Source: Candidatus Paracaedibacteraceae bacterium (GTDB lineage Bacteria > Pseudomonadota > Alphaproteobacteria > Paracaedibacterales > Paracaedibacteraceae). Taken from it: 64,000 nucleotides of DNA. The translations under genes and the position numbers were made by a program. The notes beneath the pieces were generated by a model. The model was not told the origin of the DNA and ran no database searches. It was given only the letters and a program-made list of their open reading frames with translations. The stretch is taken from contig JAHBYH010000001.1 of assembly GCA_019636055.1 (NCBI GenBank), positions 372,001 through 436,000 on the forward strand, written 5' to 3'. This document shows, in pieces, positions 9,823 through 18,852 of the stretch (positions are counted from its first letter, which is position 1; every line of letters starts with the position of its first letter).

Positions 9823-10325
9823 TTAAATCTATCCTTACATTAATATCTTTATCATCTGTTTTCGCAAAAGCACCGCAAAATCCTCCTTTACGTATAGTTG
9901 CCGACAATATGGACTGTGATCAAAATCAAGGAATCTGTATTGCAACAGGCAATGCCTTTGCCGAACGCCCCCACGACCCAGAAAGACGAACGATTCGCGC
10001 TCACAAATTTACAGTTCATTTTTTAAAAACAGAAAAAGGTAAGGCGTCAACTCAAGGTGAAACATCTTCAACAGAATTAAAAGAACTCCATGCCGATGGT
10101 CATGTTGTCATGACCGATAGCAACACTATTATTCGATGCAATCGTGCTATCTACCGCCATGCATCCGAAGATGTTGAACTATTTGACCATGTACACCTGA
10201 CTCAAGGTGAAAACCAATTGAATGGTTCCTATGGCTATGCAGATTTGAAATCCAAGAAATATCGTGTTACAAATAAAGAAGATCAAGTCCAAGGATTATT
10301 TGTTAAGAAAACACAATCAAAATGA
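9819..10325 (+). CDS. lptA: LPS transport periplasmic protein LptA
   Basis: Periplasmic bridge protein that carries LPS towards LptD. It has 168 aa with a short signal peptide (to about residue 17, VFAKA) and an OstA-like fold. It contains the repeated pattern (ADNMDCDQNQGICIATGNA near 28-46; ELHADGHVVMTD near 90). It overlaps lptC and lptB by 4 bases each, a tight coupled operon. Confidence 0.92.
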   Translation: MIKSILTLISLSSVFAKAPQNPPLRIVADNMDCDQNQGICIATGNAFAERPHDPERRTIRAHKFTVHFLKTEKGKASTQGETSSTELKELHADGHVVMTDSNTIIRCNRAIYRHASEDVELFDHVHLTQGENQLNGSYGYADLKSKKYRVTNKEDQVQGLFVKKTQSK

Positions 10326-11065
10326 CACCTGAAACTCACACAAATCATGGATTATGGGCAGAAATGCTCGGCAAATCATATCAAAAACGCCCGATTCTGC
10401 GTGGCGTTAGTCTTCATGTCAATCGTGGTGAGGCAGTCGCGCTTCTTGGTCCAAATGGCGCAGGAAAAACAACTTGTTTTTCGATTATGTGCGGGTTAAT
10501 CCAACCAGACACAGGTGCTGTCTTTCTTGACGGTGAAGACATAACCCACAGCCCAATGTATAAACGCGCTCGCAAGGGAATTGGTTATCTTCCTCAAGAA
10601 ATGTCAATTTTCCGCGGCATGTCTGTTGAACAAAATATCATGGCCGTCGCTGAATTATTTTATGCTGATGAAGATGAACGTCATGCCTGCGTTGACCGAC
10701 TATTAGCTGAATTTTCAATAACCCACCTAAGACAATCGCCGGCAGCAGCTCTTTCGGGAGGTGAACGTCGCCGGACTGAAATTGCCCGGGCATTGGCTGC
10801 GTCACCGGACTTTTTATTATTAGATGAACCATTAGCAGGGATTGACCCGATTGCGGTCAATGAAATAAGAGAGTTAATTTTTCATTTAAAAGAACGAAAT
10901 ATTGGCGTTTTAATTACCGATCATAATGTTCGAGAGACTTTAGAAATTGTTGACAGAGCCTACATCCTTCACAATGGCAAGGTTTTAATGGGCGGAACCC
11001 CGGAAGAAATTATTTCTTCAAAAGATGTTCGTCGCGTTTACCTTGGAGAAAGGTTTTCCATGTAA
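10322..11065 (+). CDS. lptB: LPS export ABC ATPase LptB
   Basis: Cytoplasmic ATPase that powers LPS extraction by LptFG. It has 247 aa with Walker A GPNGAGKTT (residues near 46), Q-loop YLPQE, signature LSGGERRR, Walker B FLLLDEPLAGIDP and the switch His in ITDHN. The LSGGERRR and LAGIDP variants are characteristic of LptB. The permeases LptF and LptG are not in the window. rpoN starts 9 bases downstream. Confidence 0.96.
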   Translation: MTPETHTNHGLWAEMLGKSYQKRPILRGVSLHVNRGEAVALLGPNGAGKTTCFSIMCGLIQPDTGAVFLDGEDITHSPMYKRARKGIGYLPQEMSIFRGMSVEQNIMAVAELFYADEDERHACVDRLLAEFSITHLRQSPAAALSGGERRRTEIARALAASPDFLLLDEPLAGIDPIAVNEIRELIFHLKERNIGVLITDHNVRETLEIVDRAYILHNGKVLMGGTPEEIISSKDVRRVYLGERFSM

Positions 11066-11074
11066 TCTGAGAAT

Positions 11075-12412
11075 ATGACTCAGATACATACATCTCAGAA
11101 GCAATCGCAACAGCTTAGCCTGTCGCCTCAGATGCAACAATCCCTCAAGATTTTGCAGATGAGTTCGCTTGAAATCAAAGAGATGATTGATACTGCTTTG
11201 TTGGAAAACCCGTTCTTAGAGGCTGCCCCATCAAACACTGCCCCCCTCTCAACGGATTCAGCAGAGCAAGACAATCCTTATTTAACTTATTGGTCAGATC
11301 ACAACTCAAAAGCTTTGGATGAAACAACATTTGACACCAATGCAAACCCCATTACACTCAAGGATCACCTCACCAAACAATTTGGTTTATGCCCCACTAA
11401 GAATGATATTGGTTTTATCCTTATTGATGCGATTGATGAAACAGGTTTCTTGATAGAAAATGATTTATCACAAGATATATTAGATCATCCGGACTACAAC
11501 GCAACACTCCGAATTATCCAATCCTTAGACCCTCTGGGAGTTGGCGCCCGAACATTAACAGAATGTTTTAAACTACAGGCGAAAGAAGAAAATAGATTAA
11601 CCTCTGAATTTGAATATGTTCTAGATAACCTGATGTTGTTGACAGATAAAGGCCCCGAACAATTGGCAAAAAAATGCAAAATATCCATATCTCAACTCAA
11701 AGAGTACATCGCTATTATTAGGAATTTTAATCCCAAACCCGGTTTATCCTTCAGTACGAATGATCAGACACAGTACATTATCCCTGACATGATTTTCCGA
11801 AAAAATCATTTTGGATGGACTGCTGATATCAATCCAGAAGCCTACCCCAATATCAAATTTGATCGCGCCAGTTATCAAGCTGTCAGTCAATCATACAAAT
11901 CGAATGATGACCTCATTTATGTCAATAAGCAAATATCCAATGCCTCATGGCTGATAAAAAGCCTAGAACAACGTGTTGAAACCTTATATAAAGTCTCAAG
12001 GGCTATCATCAAACGCCAAGAGATATTTTTAAACAGAGGAATGAACTACCTTGCCCCCTTAAAACTAAAAGAGATTGCCGAGGAAATCGGCATGCACGAA
12101 AGCACAATCAGTCGTGCTGTTAATGGTAAATATGCAGCAACCCCTTTTGGCGTCGTAGAATTAAAATCATTTTTTGCAGGAAGTGTTAGTGTTGATCAAG
12201 AAGGTCTGTCAAATAAAACGATTCACATGCAGATTAAAAATCTGATTGATATGGAACCAAAGGGACGCCCTCTTTCCGATGATCAAATCGTTATCTCGCT
12301 TAAAGCTGTTGGGATTAGCGTTGCGCGACGCACTGTGACCAAGTATCGCGAAGCATTGCATATTCCCTCATCCTATGAAAGAAAAAAAGTGAGCGCAGCA
12401 CTTTCATTATAG
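11075..12412 (+). CDS. rpoN: RNA polymerase sigma-54 factor
   Basis: Alternative sigma factor that needs enhancer-binding ATPases. It has 445 aa. Region I begins QLSLSPQMQQSLKILQM, region II is short, and the core-binding and HTH domains follow (ITLKEIAEEIGMHESTISRAV-type stretch, here LKLKEIAEEIGMHESTISR). The RpoN box ARRTVTKYRE lies near residue 425. The position directly after lptB is conserved in proteobacteria. Nothing in this window is an obvious sigma-54 activator. Confidence 0.96.
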   Translation: MTQIHTSQKQSQQLSLSPQMQQSLKILQMSSLEIKEMIDTALLENPFLEAAPSNTAPLSTDSAEQDNPYLTYWSDHNSKALDETTFDTNANPITLKDHLTKQFGLCPTKNDIGFILIDAIDETGFLIENDLSQDILDHPDYNATLRIIQSLDPLGVGARTLTECFKLQAKEENRLTSEFEYVLDNLMLLTDKGPEQLAKKCKISISQLKEYIAIIRNFNPKPGLSFSTNDQTQYIIPDMIFRKNHFGWTADINPEAYPNIKFDRASYQAVSQSYKSNDDLIYVNKQISNASWLIKSLEQRVETLYKVSRAIIKRQEIFLNRGMNYLAPLKLKEIAEEIGMHESTISRAVNGKYAATPFGVVELKSFFAGSVSVDQEGLSNKTIHMQIKNLIDMEPKGRPLSDDQIVISLKAVGISVARRTVTKYREALHIPSSYERKKVSAALSL

Positions 12413-12431
12413 AATTTTTGCCCTATTATCG

Positions 12432-12437
12432 TATAAT
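12432..12437 (+). promoter_or_regulatory. Candidate -10 box for hpf
   Basis: A perfect TATAAT lies 25 bases upstream of the hpf start and 19 bases after the rpoN stop. No good -35 hexamer is visible 17 bases upstream. GGAGG follows at 12452-12456 as ribosome binding site. Hpf could thus be expressed independently of rpoN. Confidence 0.45.
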
Positions 12438-12461
12438 GGATACGTAAAAACGGAGGAAACA

Positions 12462-13019
12462 ATGAAAATTATCGTAACTGGAAAACACTTAGATATGGGC
12501 GACAGCCTCAAGGATCATGTCGAAACCTCTGTGAAAACAATGGTTGATAAATATTTTGGTGATGTTATCGAAGCCCATGTCAACGTTGATAAAGTTAACC
12601 ACCATTTTGAATGTGAACTATCTTTTCATGTCAGCAAGCACTTTGTTGTCCACACCCGATCAGAAGATTCTGATCCTTATCGTTGCTTTAATCTTGCCAT
12701 GGAAAAAATGGAAAAGCGGACACAAAAATATCGCAGTCGTCTACGCGCAACAAAACGCCATGACAATGCCGTTGAAAAGGAATTATCAGCCCTAACGTTT
12801 GTTCTAAACTCCGAAGCCGAGGATTCAGGAACCGACGATCAACCAATGATTATTGCTGAAATGAATTCAATTGTCCCAACTGTTTCCGTCAGTGATGCCG
12901 TGATGCACCTTGATTTAACAGAACAACCTGCCATGATGTTCAAAAACTGTAACTCCGGGCGCATGAACGTTGTTTATCGCCGTCAAGACGGAAATATCGG
13001 CTGGATCGATCCTTCGTAA
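12462..13019 (+). CDS. hpf: Long ribosome hibernation promoting factor
   Basis: Binds the 30S subunit and pairs 70S ribosomes into inactive 100S dimers in resting cells. At 185 aa this is the long form. The N-terminal HPF/YfiA domain (1-110) starts MKIIVTGKHLDMGDSLKDHV, and the C-terminal dimerisation domain (about 130-185) contains DLTEQPAMMFKN and ends with VVYRRQDGNIGWIDP. The start has a strong GGAGG. The order rpoN-hpf is conserved, but ptsN, which often follows, is absent and a small secreted protein gene comes next. Confidence 0.95.
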   Translation: MKIIVTGKHLDMGDSLKDHVETSVKTMVDKYFGDVIEAHVNVDKVNHHFECELSFHVSKHFVVHTRSEDSDPYRCFNLAMEKMEKRTQKYRSRLRATKRHDNAVEKELSALTFVLNSEAEDSGTDDQPMIIAEMNSIVPTVSVSDAVMHLDLTEQPAMMFKNCNSGRMNVVYRRQDGNIGWIDPS

Positions 13020-13057
13020 AATTTTATTTACTTTTTGCAAAATATTATGCTAAATCT

Positions 13058-13085
13058 CTCTGTGATATTAACTATAATCACAGAG
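13058..13085. promoter_or_regulatory. 9-bp dyad over the expression start of the small secreted protein gene
   Basis: CTCTGTGAT (13058-13066) is exactly complementary to ATCACAGAG (13077-13085). The right arm runs into the AGAGGG ribosome binding site of the gene at 13092, and TATAAT lies at 13073-13078. It could be an operator on the promoter, an RNA hairpin that hides the ribosome binding site, or an hpf transcript end. The sequence alone does not decide. Confidence 0.45.
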
Positions 13086-13091
13086 GGTTTT

Positions 13092-13388
13092 ATGAAAAAA
13101 CTATTTTTATCACTCATCGTTGCTAGTTCCGTTTTTGCTGCAGAACCACAACAAGAACAGCAATTAGGTAACTGGACAGAAACATTTCAGACAGCAGCTG
13201 GCCCCATTGAACACACACCAACATCAACAAGAATGGGTTTTATTTCCTGCGGTAAAAGCATGAAAATGTCAGCTGGATCAAATATTAACGGTTTTGTATT
13301 TCCTGCTAATTTAGAGCTCACAACAAACTCCACCCGTGAACAGTTTGTAACAGCACTTAAAGCTGGAAAAATCTACACTGGCAACTAA
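13092..13388 (+). CDS. Small exported protein, unknown
   Basis: A 98-aa protein of no family I recognise. The start at 13092 is preferred because AGAGGG lies 4-9 bases before it and it opens with a clear signal peptide (MKKLFLSLIVASSVFA, cut before AEP). An upstream extension to 13035 would place the hydrophobic stretch internally. The mature protein is about 81 aa, has a single Cys (in FISCGKS) and no membrane segment. A dyad overlaps the start region and a good terminator follows, so it is probably a monocistronic, separately controlled gene. Confidence 0.72.
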   Translation: MKKLFLSLIVASSVFAAEPQQEQQLGNWTETFQTAAGPIEHTPTSTRMGFISCGKSMKMSAGSNINGFVFPANLELTTNSTREQFVTALKAGKIYTGN

Positions 13389-13402
13389 AACGTGTAACAT
13401 AG

Positions 13403-13434
13403 CCCCTCTTGATTCATAATCTCGAGGGGTTTTT
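13403..13434 (+). terminator. Rho-independent terminator
   Basis: CCCCTC (13403-13408) pairs with GAGGGG (13424-13429), with partial extension of the stem inward, and is followed by TTTTT. It ends transcription of the small secreted protein gene before the beta-oxidation operon. Confidence 0.75.
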
Positions 13435-13540
13435 ATTCCTCCTCATCTTAACCAAAAATTAGGTAATAAATAGCGCGTGAAATCCACAATCCTGTTTGGT
13501 ATAATTTTATTAAAGCTTAATTATATTGTTAGGATTTCTC

Positions 13541-14677
13541 ATGAAAAATGCTGTGATTGTTGGATATGTTCGAACCCCCTTTTCATTTGGCGGAAAAGGT
13601 GAGCTGACTAAGGTACGCCCCGATGATTTGGCTGCAACAGCTGTCAAAGCTCTGATTGAACGCACTAAAATTAACGTCAATGACATCGAAGACCTAATCT
13701 TGGGCTGCGCCTTTCCTGAAGGAGAACAAGGATTAAACCTAGCTCGTCTTGTCGTCTTGAATGCCGACCTCCCCATCACCATTGGCGGTGTTACTGTCAA
13801 CCGTTTTTGCGGATCATCCATGCAATCTATACACCAAGCAGCAGGAGCTATTGCCTGTGGTGCAGGTGAAGTTTTTATCTGTGCCGGCGTTGAATCCATG
13901 AGTCGCGTCCCCATGGGGGGGTTTAACCCGCTACCAAATCCAAAACTCTATGACCGTATGCCGGGCGCGTATATTGGCATGGGTGATACAGCTGAAAATG
14001 TGGCAAGCAAATGGAAAATTTCTCGCCAAGAACAAGAACAAATCGCCGTTGAGTCCCATGCAAAAGCAATAAAAGCCCAAGAAGACGGACGCCTGTCTGA
14101 TGAAATAACGCCTGTCCAAACAAAAGCAGGTCCTGTTGAAAAAGATTCCTGCATTCGCCCGGGGACAACTTTAGAGGCCCTAGCAGGACTAAAACCGGCT
14201 TTTGACACCAATGGTACCGTAACAGCAGGAACCTCATCACCAATTACAGACGGCGCTGCTGCTGTGCTCGTCTGCTCAGAAGACTATGCGAAAAAGCATG
14301 GCTTACCAATGATTGCCCGCATTAAGAGTTTTGCCATCGCCGGATGCGATCCCGACATCATGGGCATTGGTCCAGTTGCAGCAACGAAAAAAGCGTTGGA
14401 ACGAGCTGGATTGACAGCAAAAGATCTTGATGTTATTGAGCTTAACGAAGCATTCGCCTCACAAGCCATCGCTTGCGTTAAAGAACTCGGTCTAGATTGG
14501 TCAAAGATTAACCTTGATGGTGGCGCCTTAGCCCTAGGACATCCGCTTGGAGCGACAGGAGCACGAATCACCGGTAAAGCCGCAGCTCTTTTGCAACGTG
14601 AGAAAAAGAAGTATGCCCTGGCGACCCAATGTATCGGAGGCGGTCAAGGGATTGCAACAATTCTGGAGGCAATTTAA
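13541..14677 (+). CDS. fadA: Acetyl-CoA acyltransferase (3-ketoacyl-CoA thiolase)
   Basis: Last step of beta-oxidation, cleaving 3-ketoacyl-CoA with CoA. It has 378 aa from the ATG at 13541, which has AGGA 6 bases upstream. A TTG at 13526 is also in frame but has no such support. The nucleophile C90 lies in NRFCGSS. The C-terminal motifs GHPLGATGAR and CIGGGQG provide the catalytic His and Cys. It is the first gene of a four-gene fatty-acid operon, and its stop overlaps the ATG of the next gene by one base. Confidence 0.94.
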   Translation: MKNAVIVGYVRTPFSFGGKGELTKVRPDDLAATAVKALIERTKINVNDIEDLILGCAFPEGEQGLNLARLVVLNADLPITIGGVTVNRFCGSSMQSIHQAAGAIACGAGEVFICAGVESMSRVPMGGFNPLPNPKLYDRMPGAYIGMGDTAENVASKWKISRQEQEQIAVESHAKAIKAQEDGRLSDEITPVQTKAGPVEKDSCIRPGTTLEALAGLKPAFDTNGTVTAGTSSPITDGAAAVLVCSEDYAKKHGLPMIARIKSFAIAGCDPDIMGIGPVAATKKALERAGLTAKDLDVIELNEAFASQAIACVKELGLDWSKINLDGGALALGHPLGATGARITGKAAALLQREKKKYALATQCIGGGQGIATILEAI

Positions 14678-16992
14678 TGGTTAAAGAAATTAAAAAAGCA
14701 GCCGTTATTGGCGCCGGTGTGATGGGAAGCGGCATCGCAGCTCACATGGCAAATGCAGGCATTCAAGTCCTGCTACTTGACCTTCCCCAGTCTGGATTTG
14801 GCAAAAAAAATAAGCTGGCAGAAGATGCTATCGAGAAAATGAAAAAGTCAGACCCTGCCCCATTTATGTCAAGTGATGCTGTTAAACGTGTCACCCCAGG
14901 AAACACAGAATCTGATCTTGAAAAACTCGCCGAATGCGATTGGGTTGTCGAAGCAATCATTGAAAAGATTGAATATAAACACGACCTTTATGAGAAAATT
15001 GAAAAAGTCATTCGCCCTGGGACGATCGTCTCATCCAACACATCGACAATCCCGATGGAAAGATTAGTAGAGGGACGTAGTTCTGATTTTAAAAAGAATT
15101 TCTTTATCACCCACTTTTTTAACCCCCCCCGTTATACTCGCTTGCTTGAGATCGTCTCCAGCAAAGACTGTGACAAAGAATCTCTAAAGACATTGAATGA
15201 CTTTGCCGACATCCATCTTGGGAAGGGTGTCGTTCACTGTAAAGACTCCCCTGGTTTTATTGCAAACCGCATTGGAACATTCTGGATCCAAAAAGCCATG
15301 GTTGAAGCACTTGATCGCGATATTACTGTCGAAGAAGCAGACGCCATTTTCTCTAAGCCTATGGGAATACCAAAAACCGGTGTGTTCGGCTTGGTTGACC
15401 TGGTTGGTCTGGACTTGATCCCCCTTGTCACCCAAAGCATGCGAAATGCTCTGCCAAAGACAGATCCGTTCCATACGTCTTATAAAGATATTCCCGTCAT
15501 TCAAAAACTAATTGATGATGGATACACGGGTCGTAAAGGCAAAGGCGGATTTTACCGACTAAACAAACATGATGATGGATCAAAGGTAAAAGAATCCATC
15601 AACCTTAAAACTGGTGAGTTTTCCCCGTCCCAAAAAGCTAAGATTGCAGCCCTGAGTGGCAAAGTAAAACTAAAGACATTATTGTCCGGCACAGATAAAT
15701 ATGCAGATTTTGCCTGGTCAGTTTTGTCCGAAGTCTTAAGATATTCTGCCGATATTATTGATGAAATTGCCGACAATATCGCCGATATCGATTATGCTAT
15801 GCGCCTTGGTTACAACTGGAAATTTGGTCCCTTTGAATTGATCGATCAGATTGGCGCCAAATGGTTTGCGGAACGCCTTAAGCAGGAAGGTCGTCCAGTC
15901 CCCTCAATCCTCGAGGCTTTGGAAGACAGTACATTCTACAAAATAGACAATGGTCAAATTCATTACTTCACAGGTAAGGAGTATACAGAACTAAAACGTC
16001 CTGACGGTGTCTTACTCCTGAGTGATATTAAGCTTAAATCCAAACCGATTGCTAAGAATGCATCGGCTAGCTTATGGGATATTGGTGATGGTGTCGTCTG
16101 CCTTGAATTCACAAGCAAAATGAACTCACTTGACCCTGAAATCATGAAAATGATTATGAAATCCATTGAAATCGTCAAGAAAGATTATAAGGCCTTGGTG
16201 GTTTATAACGAAGGCACCAACTTTTCAGCTGGCGCCAACCTTGGCCTAGCCCTCTTTGCAATAAACGTTGCCATGTGGCCTCTTATTGAAGATATCGTTA
16301 AAGGTGGGCAAGATGCCTATATGGCTCTTAAATACGCGCCATTTCCAGTTATCTCTGCACCATCTGGTCTTGCATTAGGTGGCGGATGCGAAATTCTACT
16401 TCACAGCGATGCCGTGGTTGCTCATGCCGAATCATATATCGGCCTTGTTGAAGTCGGTGTTGGAATTATACCTGCATGGGGTGGGTGTAAGGAAATGTTA
16501 ACTCGCACCTTAACAAGCAAGCGTCGCCCGGGTGGTGGTATGGTTGCTGTTGGTAAAGTATTTGAAACAATTGGCACAGCCAAGGTCAACAAATCTGCCT
16601 TTGAAGCGAAAGAAAACTTCTTTATCCATGATCAAGATCCAATAGTTATGAACCGCGATCGCGTTCTTGCCGATGCCAAAGCTCATGCTCTAAAAATGGC
16701 AGAGGGATACACACCCCCCGAACCGGTAACGCTGGATCTTCCAGGTGGTGGGGCTCGTGTTTCCATGAACATGGCTGTTAAAGCCATGGTTAAGATCGGC
16801 AAAGCAACCGAATACGATGAAGAAATTTCCAAGAAATTGGCTTATGTTCTAACGGGTGGCGATGATGAAGCCACAACAGAAGAAGAAATTCTTGCCCTTG
16901 AACGTGAAAAATTTATGGAATTAATTCGCAGCCCAAAAACCCATGCTCGCATGGAAAGTATTCTTGAAACCGGTAAACCATTGAGGAATTAA
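14677..16992 (+). CDS. 3-hydroxyacyl-CoA dehydrogenase / enoyl-CoA hydratase, FadN type
   Basis: Bifunctional beta-oxidation enzyme of 771 aa from the ATG at 14677, with GGAGG 7 bases upstream. The dehydrogenase comes first: NAD site GAGVMGSGIAAHMA (about 10-23), then the C-terminal dehydrogenase domains. The crotonase domain is last, with the oxyanion stretch FSAGANLG and the two catalytic Glu in GGGCE and GLVEVGVG. This dehydrogenase-first order matches Bacillus FadN and not the hydratase-first order of E. coli FadB. It is translationally coupled to the thiolase and followed after 2 bases by the acyl-CoA dehydrogenase gene. Confidence 0.92.
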   Translation: MVKEIKKAAVIGAGVMGSGIAAHMANAGIQVLLLDLPQSGFGKKNKLAEDAIEKMKKSDPAPFMSSDAVKRVTPGNTESDLEKLAECDWVVEAIIEKIEYKHDLYEKIEKVIRPGTIVSSNTSTIPMERLVEGRSSDFKKNFFITHFFNPPRYTRLLEIVSSKDCDKESLKTLNDFADIHLGKGVVHCKDSPGFIANRIGTFWIQKAMVEALDRDITVEEADAIFSKPMGIPKTGVFGLVDLVGLDLIPLVTQSMRNALPKTDPFHTSYKDIPVIQKLIDDGYTGRKGKGGFYRLNKHDDGSKVKESINLKTGEFSPSQKAKIAALSGKVKLKTLLSGTDKYADFAWSVLSEVLRYSADIIDEIADNIADIDYAMRLGYNWKFGPFELIDQIGAKWFAERLKQEGRPVPSILEALEDSTFYKIDNGQIHYFTGKEYTELKRPDGVLLLSDIKLKSKPIAKNASASLWDIGDGVVCLEFTSKMNSLDPEIMKMIMKSIEIVKKDYKALVVYNEGTNFSAGANLGLALFAINVAMWPLIEDIVKGGQDAYMALKYAPFPVISAPSGLALGGGCEILLHSDAVVAHAESYIGLVEVGVGIIPAWGGCKEMLTRTLTSKRRPGGGMVAVGKVFETIGTAKVNKSAFEAKENFFIHDQDPIVMNRDRVLADAKAHALKMAEGYTPPEPVTLDLPGGGARVSMNMAVKAMVKIGKATEYDEEISKKLAYVLTGGDDEATTEEEILALEREKFMELIRSPKTHARMESILETGKPLRN

Positions 16993-16994
16993 TC

Positions 16995-18782
16995 ATGCCT
17001 ACCTATAAAGCCCCCGTTCGTGATATGATGTTCGTCCTTGATGAGGTCATCGGGACAGACCGTGTATTATCTATGCCCAAGTTTTCTGAGATCAACAAGG
17101 ATTTAGTTGAAGCTGTATTTACAGAAGCTGCCCGCTTAACCGAAACTGTCCTGCAGCCGTTAAACCAGAGCGGCGATAAAGAAGGATGTACTTGGAATGA
17201 CCATACTGTAACTACCCCAAAGGGCTTCAAAGAAGCCTATAATGCCTTCGTTGAAGGGGGTTGGCCGACCCTAACAGGGAACCCTGAATACGGCGGCCAA
17301 GGATTGCCCAACATTATTTCGATGACGACCGAAGAAATGATTTGTTCTGCTAATCTGTCTTTCAGTCTTTATCCCGGCTTGACGCGCGGGGCTTCCATCA
17401 TGTTAGAACGCCATGGCAGCAAGGAGTTAAAAGATAAATATCTTGCTAAGATGATTCAAGGAACATGGGCGGGTAGCATGTGTTTAACGGAACCCCATTG
17501 CGGGACAGACTTAGGATTGCTGCGCACAAAAGCTGAACCTCAATCTGATGGAACATATAAACTCACAGGAACAAAAATTTTTATTTCCTCTGGCGAACAT
17601 GACCTCACAGAAAATATCCTGCATTTTGTGATTGCCCGCACCCCAGAAGCCGTTTCCGGCATCAAAGGAATCAGCTTATTCCTCGTGCCCAAATTCATGG
17701 TCAAGGATGATGGATCTTTGGGTGAGCGCAACCCCGTATTCTGTGCATCAATAGAACACAAGATGGGCATTAAAGGATCATCAACATGCGTCATGAACTT
17801 TGACGGAGCCACAGGTTATCTAGTAGGAGATCTCTATAAAGGGATCAACAATATGTTCACCATGATGAACACAGAACGTCTTGGTGTTGGCATGCAAGGC
17901 CTTGGCATTGCTGAAGTCGCCTATCAAAACGCCTTGGTTTATGCTCGCGACAGGTTGCAAGGTCGCGCGTTAACTGGGACTAAATACCCAGACAAACCAG
18001 CTGATCCACTGATTGTGCACCCCGATATTCGCCGAATGTTGTTGACCATGAAATCGCTCAATGAAGGCTGTCGTATGCTTGCTGCCTGGGTTGCCGAATC
18101 TCTAGATATCATGGAACACAGTGAAGATGCAGTCCAACAACAAGAAGCTGATGATTTTGTTCAATTGATGACACCAATAATCAAAGCTTTTCTAACCGAT
18201 GTCGGTACCGAATGTGCCAACTTAGGGCTTCAGGTTTATGGTGGCCATGGATACATTCAAGAATGGGGGATGGAACAATTTGCACGCGACGCCCGCATTG
18301 CTCAGATTTATGAAGGAACAAACGGCATTCAGGCTCTCGACTTAATTGGCCGTAAAATGCCGGCCCATACAGGGCGTTACTTACGCCAGTTCTTCCATCC
18401 CGTCGAAGCTTATCTAAAGGCTCATGAAAGCAATGAAGCTATGACTGAATTTATTGGACCACTGGCCAAGGTTTTTGGGCGACTCCAACAGGCAACTGTG
18501 GGCACAGCAACAAAAGCTTTGGGTAATCCAGATGAAGCAGGAGCTGCTGCAACCGATTATTTGCGATTATTCGCATTAACCGCACTTGCTTATCTATGGT
18601 GTCGTGCTGTTGAGGTGTCGAACAAAAAAATGGGGCAAGGTGAGGATGAGTTTTATGAAGGTAAAATTCAAACGGCCAGGTTCTTTATGACAAAGGTATT
18701 ACCTCAATCATCAAGCTTGTTCTCACAAATTATGTCGGGATCTAAGCCATTGATGGATATGCCTGACGTCCGCTTTGGGTAA
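16995..18782 (+). CDS. Acyl-CoA dehydrogenase, large (DmdC/FadE5-like) type
   Basis: FAD enzyme for the first step of beta-oxidation. Its 595 aa exceed the usual 380-400 because of a C-terminal extension of about 120 aa, as in the DmdC/FadE5-like subfamily. It has the flavin stretch MCLTEPHCGTDLG, the signature GVGMQGLGIAEVAYQNAL, and IYEGTNGIQ, where the catalytic Glu normally lies. Substrate length cannot be read from sequence. Co-transcription with the thiolase and FadN-like genes argues for fatty acid degradation over dimethylsulfoniopropionate metabolism. Confidence 0.92.
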   Translation: MPTYKAPVRDMMFVLDEVIGTDRVLSMPKFSEINKDLVEAVFTEAARLTETVLQPLNQSGDKEGCTWNDHTVTTPKGFKEAYNAFVEGGWPTLTGNPEYGGQGLPNIISMTTEEMICSANLSFSLYPGLTRGASIMLERHGSKELKDKYLAKMIQGTWAGSMCLTEPHCGTDLGLLRTKAEPQSDGTYKLTGTKIFISSGEHDLTENILHFVIARTPEAVSGIKGISLFLVPKFMVKDDGSLGERNPVFCASIEHKMGIKGSSTCVMNFDGATGYLVGDLYKGINNMFTMMNTERLGVGMQGLGIAEVAYQNALVYARDRLQGRALTGTKYPDKPADPLIVHPDIRRMLLTMKSLNEGCRMLAAWVAESLDIMEHSEDAVQQQEADDFVQLMTPIIKAFLTDVGTECANLGLQVYGGHGYIQEWGMEQFARDARIAQIYEGTNGIQALDLIGRKMPAHTGRYLRQFFHPVEAYLKAHESNEAMTEFIGPLAKVFGRLQQATVGTATKALGNPDEAGAAATDYLRLFALTALAYLWCRAVEVSNKKMGQGEDEFYEGKIQTARFFMTKVLPQSSSLFSQIMSGSKPLMDMPDVRFG

Positions 18783-18789
18783 ACAAACA

Positions 18790-18812
18790 TCTCTCCTCTT
18801 GCGGGAGAGGTA
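18790..18812. repeat. Imperfect hairpin related to the one at 2635
   Basis: CTCTCC (18792-18797) pairs with GGAGAG (18805-18810), and two further flanking pairs include one wobble. The bases GTAATTTTT follow, so weak attenuation between the acyl-CoA dehydrogenase and reductase genes is possible. It shares the CTCTCC...GGGAGAGGT pattern with the perfect hairpin at 2635-2659. Confidence 0.4.
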
Positions 18813-18852
18813 ATTTTTGCGTCAAATTCGGTTTATAAAAAGGGAGAACAAT

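Noticed and set aside
13510-13914. Leftward 134-codon open frame over the thiolase start
   Set aside because: Antisense to the thiolase active-site region; composition is what the opposite strand of a real gene gives.
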